DNA of 32,097 nucleotides from positions 1 through 32,097 of the forward strand of contig JAABRE010000056.1 of NCBI GenBank assembly GCA_011391125.1, written 5' to 3'. Every line of letters starts with the position of its first letter. The stretch's first letter is position 1. Below are positions 26,790-32,097 of the stretch, piece by piece. This DNA is from Synechococcales cyanobacterium S06. GTDB lineage: Bacteria > Cyanobacteriota > Cyanobacteriia > Cyanobacteriales > JAABRE01. A program made the translations under genes and the position numbers. The notes under the pieces are model-generated. The model ran no database searches and was not told where the DNA came from. It was given only the letters and a program-made list of their open reading frames with translations.

Positions 26790-27423
26790 TTAATTAAACC
26801 TAGTTAAAAAATCATTCACAGTAATAATCTCGATATTTTTAAAAGGATTTAATACTAATAAATCTTTGTCTCCAGTAATAATAAAATCAGCTTTACCATT
26901 AAAAGCTACTTCAATAAATTTATCATCTTTAGCATCCCGGCACACTTTGACATTTTCAATAATATTAATTAACTTACATTCTAGCTTTATTTTAGTAATA
27001 AATTCAGTACGAGTTATTAGTGATACATATTTATCAAATTTAGGACGATAAAGAATTTCTTGTAATTCTTGAAAAGTGGTTTCTGATAATAAAATATCAC
27101 CTAAACTTCTTGCTTTTTTTAAAGCATAATCTGGTGGAGATGAAGCTATTAGAATACTACTTAGGGTTTACTGAAAAAAGCACAAAGCCATGTATATCAA
27201 TACTTTCAAGTTGGTGGGACTTGATTTAAGTGCAAGGAATTCAACAAATAATAGTAAAAAACCTTACATTTACTGGGATTAATCAAGATTTTTGCTCGTC
27301 AAAAGACCCGGTCAAACTATCAACTATCAACTATCAACTATCAACTCGCCCTCACCAGCCATTTATTCAGCAAACCCTACTTACTAATATATTCGTATCA
27401 ATTACAAATCTTAATTTAACCAT
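26790..27423 (-). pseudogene. PIN-domain ribonuclease toxin, interrupted by MITE copy 2
   Basis: The gene starts at ATG 27421-27423 (inside the antitoxin's last codons) with MVKLRFVIDTNILVS, then is broken at 27382 by the MITE. It resumes at 27158 with SILIASSPPDYALKK and runs to the TAA at 26790-26792. Joining the parts with one ACTT copy gives an unbroken 137-codon frame with the PIN acidic set: VIDTN, LSETTFQEL, CRDAKDDKF and TGDKDLL. PIN toxins (VapC-like) cut tRNA or other RNA. As it stands, the frame ends as an 18-residue peptide at a TGA in the element, and the distal part has no ATG. It is thus a toxin knocked out by transposition. Confidence 0.88.
27163..27378. mobile_element. MITE copy 2 (216 bp) inside the PIN toxin gene, ACTT duplication
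   Basis: Begins AGGGTTTACTGAAAAAAG and ends CATTTATTCAGCAAACCCT, with ACTT at 27159-27162 and 27379-27382. It is colinear with 21985-22186 plus two additional CAACTAT units. The inverted ends match at most positions. It has no ORF of note. The restored host gene on paper proves the boundaries and the 4-bp duplication. Confidence 0.92.
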
Positions 27424-27634
27424 TTTTGATAATATTATCTAATATTTCTTGAGTTAATCCGTTTGCTAAAGCTTCATGTTGCAGATCTGAAATTATTTCA
27501 TCAAGGGAACGTTCTTGAATAATTGTTCTCAACCAATTATTAAATAAATTTTCAATTTGTTGACGTTTTATTGGGGTTACTTTTTGATAAAATTGGGCGA
27601 CTTCGGGATCAACTTTTATGGTGATAGTTTCCAT
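27416..27634 (-). CDS. Antitoxin of the disrupted PIN toxin locus
   Basis: The 72-residue protein begins METITIKVDPEVAQFYQKVT, a strand-helix start like those of small ribbon-type antitoxins, and ends with a charged helical tail (LDEIISDLQHEALANGLTQE) likely to wrap the toxin. AAGGAG lies 7 bp before the ATG. Its last codons overlap the PIN toxin start (ATGGTTAA, 8 bp), the usual coupling in such operons. It remains intact although its toxin is interrupted. The exact family is not recognised. Confidence 0.8.
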   Translation of the reverse strand: METITIKVDPEVAQFYQKVTPIKRQQIENLFNNWLRTIIQERSLDEIISDLQHEALANGLTQEILDNIIKNG

Positions 27635-27838
27635 ATTTAACTCCTTTTTTAGGCAGATTTATATTATAGCGTTTTCTAAAACTTCCCCCCCATCGCGATT
27701 CGGATACATCATTATTAATTGATAAACCCTCCCAAAATCTTAGGTACTTTTTATAGATTAATTAAGAATTTTATCAAAACTTACACAAATAATTATTGAT
27801 TATAATAAAAAGGTAATAAAATTGCCTCAATAAAAATT
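27635..27838. other. Intergenic region between antitoxin and Uma2 genes
   Basis: AT-rich divergent spacer with promoters for both genes. A 23-bp stretch at 27788-27810 is repeated exactly at 29291-29313 upstream of the DUF962 gene, part of a partial duplication of the Uma2 5' region. Confidence 0.5.
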
Positions 27839-28528
27839 ATGACGGCCATTCTTGATTATCAAATAACTTGGGTAAAATTACCCGACGATTTTATCTTACC
27901 TGATGACCCTGTAGATAATATTAATCAACCCCTGTTGGCAGCAGCTTTAAGTGATGGATTAGACGTACCTAACAATTCGCTAATAACCACGAATTACGGG
28001 CTTTGTGCCATGATAAAGGACAAATTTGCGGTAAAAGCTCCCGATTGGGCTTATATAGCGAAAATAACCGTGCCTAGAGAGCAAATAATTCGTAGCTACA
28101 CCCCTAATTTACAAGGTGAAAAACCCTTAATTGTCATGGAATTTCTCTCGGAAACAGAAGGGGGTGAATATTCCATTAAACAAACTTATCCCCCCGGAAA
28201 ATGGTTTTTTTATGAGCAAATTTTGCAAGTTCAAAACTATGTTATATTTGACCCTAATCAAAATATAATCGAAGTTTATCAACTCGATCAAACGGGTAAT
28301 TATCAATTACAAAAACCCGATGAAAATGTCCGTTATTTAATACCTGAACTTAACCTTTATTTAGGAATTTGGGAAGGTACAAGACAACAAAGAAACGGTC
28401 CTTGGTTAAGATGGTGGAATCGTGATCATCAATTGTTATTATGGTTTGCCGAATTAGCCAGTCAAGAAAAGCAACGCGCTGATAAATTAGAAGCACAATT
28501 GCGAGCTTTAGGCTATATTCCAGAATAA
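27839..28528 (+). CDS. Uma2 family (DUF820) putative endonuclease
   Basis: The 229-residue protein belongs to the large cyanobacterial Uma2 group with a PD-(D/E)xK nuclease fold: KAPDWAYIAKI (Asp69), PLIVMEFLSETEGG (Glu101), then KWFFYEQILQVQNYVIFDP with a candidate catalytic Lys121. The C-terminal tail (EKQRADKLEAQLRALGYIP) is the usual helical end. The biological role is not established; such genes are mobile and multi-copy in cyanobacteria. A piece of its 5' end is duplicated near 29291-29350. Confidence 0.85.
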   Translation: MTAILDYQITWVKLPDDFILPDDPVDNINQPLLAAALSDGLDVPNNSLITTNYGLCAMIKDKFAVKAPDWAYIAKITVPREQIIRSYTPNLQGEKPLIVMEFLSETEGGEYSIKQTYPPGKWFFYEQILQVQNYVIFDPNQNIIEVYQLDQTGNYQLQKPDENVRYLIPELNLYLGIWEGTRQQRNGPWLRWWNRDHQLLLWFAELASQEKQRADKLEAQLRALGYIPE

Positions 28529-28538
28529 GATTAATTCG

Positions 28539-28670
28539 GTAGGGTGGGCAATTTTTTCCGATTTAATTTAAACTGAAAAAAGTTAAAATGAATTGCCTAT
28601 CTAATAAAATCACTAAATCTTTTTTCCGATTTAATTTAAACTGAAAAAAGTTAACCTAAATTGCCCACCT
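28539..28670. repeat. Double GGTGGGCAA MITE-like repeat between Uma2 and psbV
   Basis: Starts GTAGGGTGGGCAATTTTTTC and ends AAATTGCCCACCT. Inside, a unit TTCCGATTTAATTTAAACTG with AAAAAAGTTAA occurs twice. The first unit ends in a decayed AATTGCCTATCT. It is a tandem pair of about 65-75 bp between convergent genes, 10 bp after the Uma2 stop and 13 bp before the psbV stop. Confidence 0.8.
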
Positions 28671-28683
28671 CTAATGTAAAAGG

Positions 28684-29175
28684 TTAATAATAAATCTTAC
28701 CACCACCCCATCTAGCACCCTGAATTTTAGGCTGTAGAAGAATATGTCCAGCGATCGCCTGCAAATCATCCTCCGTCAGGTTTCTCATTTGCGTGAAAAT
28801 ATCTGCACTCTTAATGCTGGGGTGTATTTCAGATATGTCCGTTTCACCATCATAGGTAGTAGGATTTTTCATATAGTCCACTAATCCTTCAATACTATCT
28901 CGGGGAGGAGTGGCCCCTGCTAACACTTCTGGTTCAAGTCCAACGTTTTGGTTAGTTTTAGTCACTCCACCAGCATGACATTGAGCACAAGCGTAATTAA
29001 ATAAGCGCTTACCTTGTTGCACTTGTTGTAAGCTAAGGACTATAGTATCACCTTGGCTATTTAATTTTACTGTTCGGATAGCTTCATCCAACTCCAGTGC
29101 TTTTGTGCTACCAATAAAAACTTGAACTATCAGCAAAATAGTACCGAAAATAACGCCAATTAATGTTTTAGACAT
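28684..29175 (-). CDS. psbV: Photosystem II cytochrome c550
   Basis: The 163-residue extrinsic PSII protein on the lumenal side stabilises the Mn4CaO5 cluster. The signal peptide is 1-26 (hydrophobic 6-21, cleavage in STKA|LELDE). The haem c motif is CAQCH (Cys63, Cys66, His67), and the second axial ligand is His118 in EIHPSI, position 92 of the mature chain as in other PsbV. The C-terminus WGGGKIYY is typical. Confidence 0.97.
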   Translation of the reverse strand: MSKTLIGVIFGTILLIVQVFIGSTKALELDEAIRTVKLNSQGDTIVLSLQQVQQGKRLFNYACAQCHAGGVTKTNQNVGLEPEVLAGATPPRDSIEGLVDYMKNPTTYDGETDISEIHPSIKSADIFTQMRNLTEDDLQAIAGHILLQPKIQGARWGGGKIYY

Positions 29176-29290
29176 ATTTTTTTTAACATTTTAATGTTCA
29201 CTCGCAATTATACAAAAAAACATCGGATTGTCATAATATTAAGAAATATTGAGCCGAGTCAAAAAATTTAACCCTTTTATCTGACTACAA

Positions 29291-29350
29291 AATAATTATT
29301 GATTATAATAAAATCGTCTCAATCAAAACACGGTAATTCTTGATTATCAA
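29291..29350 (+). pseudogene. Duplicated 5' scrap of the Uma2 gene
   Basis: 29291-29313 equals 27788-27810 exactly, and 29336-29350 equals 27848-27862. A 15-bp shortening and a lost start codon separate the two. In frame it would read VILDYQLK, against AILDYQIT of the intact gene. The scrap lies directly upstream of the DUF962 gene and may now supply its leader or promoter. Confidence 0.65.
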
Positions 29351-29367
29351 CTTAAAACTCAGCAATT

Positions 29368-29682
29368 ATGGACAACTTTAACACCTATTTTCACGAAGCA
29401 AAAGCACATTTTATCGCTTCTCATCAACACCCCATTAACGTCATGTTGCACCATTTAACCGTAGTTATTGGCATTACTGGCCTATTTTTGTTATTCTATG
29501 ATTGGCGTTTAAGTGCGATTTGTCTCTTTTTAACCCTAACTGTTCCCGTCAGTGGTCATTTAATCTGGGAAAAAAATGAACCAGCTTTCAAAAAATATCC
29601 CAGTGGGATTATGATTTTAGCTTCATTGTCCTGGTCTTTTGAAAATTGGCTCGGTTTCCGTCAATTATGGCAAGCTAAGTAG
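29368..29682 (+). CDS. Mpo1-like/DUF962 family membrane protein
   Basis: The 104-residue protein has a His-rich start typical of DUF962 (YFHEAKAHFIASHQHPINVMLHHLT), two hydrophobic segments (about 31-43 and 48-66), a GHLIWEKNEPAFKKYP motif and a further hydrophobic stretch. Yeast Mpo1 of this family is an Fe-dependent dioxygenase for 2-hydroxy fatty acid alpha-oxidation; the bacterial substrate is not known. The stop codon TAG is the first part of the repeat that begins at 29679. Confidence 0.85.
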   Translation: MDNFNTYFHEAKAHFIASHQHPINVMLHHLTVVIGITGLFLLFYDWRLSAICLFLTLTVPVSGHLIWEKNEPAFKKYPSGIMILASLSWSFENWLGFRQLWQAK

Positions 29683-29810
29683 GGTGGGCAATTTTCTCAC
29701 ATTTAATTTAAACTGAGAAAAGTTAACCTAAATTGCCCACCTTATAAAATCACGACATCTTTTTTCAGATTTAATTTAAACTGAGAAAAGTTAAAATGAA
29801 TTGCCCACCT
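29679..29810. repeat. Double GGTGGGCAA MITE-like repeat after the DUF962 gene
   Basis: Starts GTAGGGTGGGCAATTTTCTC and has two units, each with ATTTAATTTAAACTGAGAAA and ending AAATTGCCCACC or GAATTGCCCACC. The internal spacer TTATAAAATCAC follows both units, so this is a tandem duplication of about 75 bp. It is the sister of 28539-28670 with base differences (GAGAAA for GAAAAA). Confidence 0.8.
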
Positions 29811-29896
29811 TATAAAATCACTAAATCATTTAATCGTTAACAAGTAATTTTGCCAAAAATTTGCTACACTTTCTATCAAAATAAACAGGAGTAATA

Positions 29897-31294
29897 ATGT
29901 ATCAAGGTTTAAAAGTTATTGATGCTGATGCCCATAAATTGGAAAATCCCCTTATTTTACGGGATTATCTTGAACCCGAATATCGCGATCGCCTTGGTTT
30001 AGTGATCGACAGTTTAGGAGATCAACGTGCAAAAGTAATTGATTTTAACCCCGCTACCGGTAAAAATGACTTTTTGCGGATGTTTCCCCAACCCCAAGGT
30101 TTAGGTAAAGGTGGTTTCCGTAACCTTCATCCTGATACAACTCTGGGTGCAATGTTCAACAAAGTGCGTATTGAACACATGGATCAAGAAGGTGTTGACG
30201 TTCACACTATTTACGGTACTTTAAATTTAATCTTCTCTAGTATTTTAGACAAAGACTTCGCAGTTGCGCTCTGTAAAGCTTATAACAATTACATGGCCGA
30301 CGATTGCAAAGGTTATGATAACCGTTTAAAACCCATTGGTGTTATTCCTTTACAGGATGTGGAAGAAGCTGTCAAAGAAATGTATCGCTGTGTGAACGAA
30401 TTAGGTATGATTAGTGTGGCAGTTGCTCCTAATTTACCAGTTCCTCACCCTGCAGCACCTGACGCATTCCCCGAAATCCGCACCTGTAAAGCGATTTCTC
30501 ACCCTGATTTTCGCCCCATTTTAAAAGCTGCTGTTGACCTCAATATTGGTTTAGGTATTCATGGTGGTCCTGGTTCAGGTATGGTGGGTGGAATTTCCGA
30601 TCACATGGAAACCTTTGTTTTAACCCACATTTTCGTTCAACGTAATCAACAACAGTTGGCGATGGCCCGCATGGTTTTTGATGGCGCATTCGAGGAATTC
30701 CCCACTTTAAGAGTCGGTTTCCTCGAAGGTGGTTGCGGTTGGGTTCCTGATTTAGCTCACGCTTTCCATGAACATTGGGAAAAACGCGTTCGTGACTTTG
30801 ATCCGAAAAACCCCTACCGTCCTTCTTTGATGGAATTCACTAAATTGATGATTCAAGAAAGAGGCGGTCAGGATAATCTCAACATCATCGGTAAAGCGAA
30901 AAATATGTTTGACTTGCTTTGGAATGCCAAACATGATCCCGCCAAAATTGATGATGCAACCCTGTATGAACATTATAACCTCCGTCACCGCGATCCCTTA
31001 GAATACTTTGAACGTGGTCAAATTTTCGTTTCCTTTGAATCCGATGATCCAGGTCCTGGTTATATGCACACGGCCATGGGCGAAGTCGGCAAACGTTTGG
31101 CTTGTTTCTCCGGTGACTATGGCCACTGGGATGGTGTTTTAAAAGGTTGCGTCAAAGATGCAGCTACCGTCATTGATTATGATCGCGAACATTTAGACTT
31201 GTTATTAAGTGGAAATGCTTTGGCGTTGTATGGCGATCGCCTCCGCAACTCCTTACCTGATTATCTCAAACAACAAACCGCTACTCCTGTTTAA
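29897..31294 (+). CDS. Amidohydrolase superfamily protein (amidohydrolase_2/ACMSD-like)
   Basis: The 465-residue TIM-barrel protein begins YQGLKVIDADAHKLENP, with the metal-binding D-x-D-x-H form (Asp9, Asp11, His13) used in place of HxH by decarboxylase-like members. Later motifs are NIGLGIHGGPGSG, GFLEGGCGWVPDLAHAFHEHW and CFSGDYGHWDGV, with likely metal or catalytic His and Asp. AGGAG precedes the ATG. Codon use is that of a well-expressed gene. The reaction (decarboxylation or hydrolysis) and substrate cannot be told; it has no pathway neighbours. Confidence 0.85.
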   Translation: MYQGLKVIDADAHKLENPLILRDYLEPEYRDRLGLVIDSLGDQRAKVIDFNPATGKNDFLRMFPQPQGLGKGGFRNLHPDTTLGAMFNKVRIEHMDQEGVDVHTIYGTLNLIFSSILDKDFAVALCKAYNNYMADDCKGYDNRLKPIGVIPLQDVEEAVKEMYRCVNELGMISVAVAPNLPVPHPAAPDAFPEIRTCKAISHPDFRPILKAAVDLNIGLGIHGGPGSGMVGGISDHMETFVLTHIFVQRNQQQLAMARMVFDGAFEEFPTLRVGFLEGGCGWVPDLAHAFHEHWEKRVRDFDPKNPYRPSLMEFTKLMIQERGGQDNLNIIGKAKNMFDLLWNAKHDPAKIDDATLYEHYNLRHRDPLEYFERGQIFVSFESDDPGPGYMHTAMGEVGKRLACFSGDYGHWDGVLKGCVKDAATVIDYDREHLDLLLSGNALALYGDRLRNSLPDYLKQQTATPV

Positions 31295-31301
31295 TTAATA
31301 G

Positions 31302-31421
31302 TTGGTAGGGTGGGCAATGTCCACCTTACTGTTAGATACCCTCACCCCCCAACCCCCCTCTTCCCAAAGGGAGAGGGGGAAAAAAGAGGCAAAATATCAA
31401 CTAAAAAGGCTATCATAACTA
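31302..31421. repeat. Repeat-rich spacer (GGGTGGGCAA hairpin and CCCCC/GGGGG block)
   Basis: GGTGGGCAATGTCCACC near 31308-31325 is another short member of the GGTGGGCAA family. A C-rich then G-rich block (31337-31380, CCCCCCAACCCCCC then GGGAGAGGGGG) follows and can form a hairpin. A short ORF through this block is not considered real. Confidence 0.6.
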
Positions 31422-31877
31422 ATGAAACTAGCAGAAGCTTTAATTTTACGAGCAGATTGTCAGAAAAAAATCGAGCAATTAAGATTAAGATTAATTAGAA
31501 ATGCCCAGGTCCAAGAAGGAGAAACTCCCGACGAAAAACCGGAGCAACTTTTAGGAGAATTAGAGACAACAATTAATGAACTTACTAATTTAATTAAACA
31601 AATTAATAAGACAAATTCCCTAACCAATTTAGACGAAAATATGACCATTGCTGATGCTTTGGCTTTAAAAGATGGTCTTTTACTCAGAAAAAGTGTCTAT
31701 AATTCTTTAATCGAAAATGCCTCCCTTCGAAGCGATCGATATAGTCGTACAGAAATTAAATCTTTTAGCACAGTTAATATTAGTGAATTACAAAGTCAAA
31801 TAGATAGAATGGCCAGAGATTACCGCTTATTAGACACCAAAATCCAACAATCAAATTGGAACATTGATTTAATATGA
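31422..31877 (+). CDS. DIP1984 family (septicolysin-like) protein
   Basis: The 151-residue, highly helical, charged protein begins MKLAEALILRADCQKKIEQL and has two coiled-coil-like segments (about 3-68 and 115-150) around TIADALALKDGLLLRKSVYN. The pattern fits the DIP1984 family. Some members are called septicolysin, but no function is established. No signal peptide is seen. Confidence 0.8.
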   Translation: MKLAEALILRADCQKKIEQLRLRLIRNAQVQEGETPDEKPEQLLGELETTINELTNLIKQINKTNSLTNLDENMTIADALALKDGLLLRKSVYNSLIENASLRSDRYSRTEIKSFSTVNISELQSQIDRMARDYRLLDTKIQQSNWNIDLI

Positions 31878-31893
31878 CAATCATATATAGTTG

Positions 31894-31923
31894 TGTAGAG
31901 ACGTTGCATGCAACGTCTCTACA
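31894..31923. repeat. Perfect 30-bp palindrome (TGTAGAGACGTTGCA arms)
   Basis: TGTAGAGACGTTGCA is followed directly by its exact reverse complement. It lies 17 bp past the DIP1984-family gene stop. It has the same size and perfect symmetry as 23700-23727, and also GTAG/CTAC near the ends, but a different core (TTGCATGCAA). Confidence 0.8.
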
Positions 31924-32001
31924 GTAAGGGTTTCGTGAAAACAATTTTTTACAACTAATTTAGGATCGCTATAAATGATAATTAATTATCGCATTTTCAT
32001 T

Positions 32002-32097
32002 AGACCTCTTGCGAAACTGTGAGAGAAAAAATGATATAATGTCAAAAAACGTAATTATTTATCGAAAATAATGAAATATCAAGAACTAAAGAATAAA
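32002..32097 (+). mobile_element. Left end of an IS5-like insertion sequence (partial)
   Basis: AGACCTCTTGCGAAACTGTG near 32002 matches the terminal repeat style of cyanobacterial IS5-family elements (GAGACCTCTTGC). A -10-like TATAAT at 32035-32040 and an ATG at 32071 follow. The element continues past the window, so the right end and target duplication cannot be seen. Confidence 0.6.
32071..32097 (+). CDS. IS5-family transposase, N-terminus only
   Basis: ATG at 32071 opens MKYQELKNK, cut by the window edge. Cyanobacterial IS5-family transposases commonly begin MKYxxIKxL. The call depends mainly on the terminal-repeat-like sequence 69 bp upstream. Nine residues alone are not diagnostic. Confidence 0.5.

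Noticed and set aside
28539-29810. CRISPR array
   Set aside because: The units are long inverted-repeat elements in two separate pairs, not short direct repeats with unique spacers, and no cas gene is present.
31310-31498. 62-codon plus-strand ORF after the amidohydrolase
   Set aside because: It reads through the C-rich/G-rich repeat and overlaps the DIP1984-family gene out of frame.

Overview
The window is chromosomal DNA from an AT-rich cyanobacterium. The markers are psbV (cytochrome c550 of photosystem II), prk, a petH with an N-terminal CpcD-like domain, an FtsH closest to the thylakoid FtsH2 type, a dnaE half-gene ending in a split intein, many GCGATCGC (HIP1) octamers and several dispersed repeat families. 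The low GC suggests a Cyanobacterium/Geminocystis-like unicellular lineage, but the species is inferred only. No rRNA, tRNA or CRISPR array was recognised. Layout, left to right: (1) 1-4.5 kb has a truncated peptidoglycan-amidase-like gene, an RNase R/II-like RNB protein with degraded catalytic motifs, a 0.94-kb gene-free but hairpin-rich stretch, and a dsRNA-binding-like protein. (2) 4.5-9.8 kb is housekeeping: clpP, remA-gmk divergent from an rqcH/NFACT gene, a DUF5678-like plus retropepsin-like protein, and a small tyrosine phosphatase preceded by a promoter/terminator pair that may make a short RNA. (3) 9.8-17.7 kb is one long minus-strand run: two sugar-nucleotide-transferase-like paralogues, dtd, a hicBA toxin-antitoxin pair, dnaE-N with the split intein, tsaB, a Ycf29-like response regulator and an alpha-carbonic anhydrase. 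(4) 17.8-19.4 kb is a plus-strand run in which DUF2499 and DUF3593 membrane-protein genes are separated by a hicAB pair with a nonsense-mutated toxin and followed by a brnTA-like pair. (5) 19.5-23.5 kb holds ftsH2 and petH on the minus strand, with a debris patch between them (IS200/IS605 tnpA remnant, hicA-like fragment, MITE copy 1). (6) 23.9-26.7 kb has prk, a small membrane protein and carA on the plus strand. (7) 26.8-31.9 kb has a toxin-antitoxin locus whose PIN toxin is split by MITE copy 2, a Uma2-family gene, psbV, an Mpo1-like (DUF962) gene, a large amidohydrolase and a DIP1984-family gene. (8) The right edge enters an IS5-like insertion sequence. The core genes serve photosynthetic electron transport and carbon fixation (psbV, petH, prk, alpha-CA, ftsH2), translation quality control (rqcH, tsaB, dtd), proteolysis (clpP, ftsH) and nucleotide metabolism (gmk, carA). 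Between them sits an unusually high density of toxin-antitoxin loci: five, of which three have a damaged toxin. The clearest discovery is a non-autonomous mobile element with two copies of 202 and 216 bp, AGGGTTT/AAACCCT ends and exact 4-bp target duplications. Removing copy 2 plus one duplication on paper restores a complete 137-codon PIN toxin overlapping its antitoxin.
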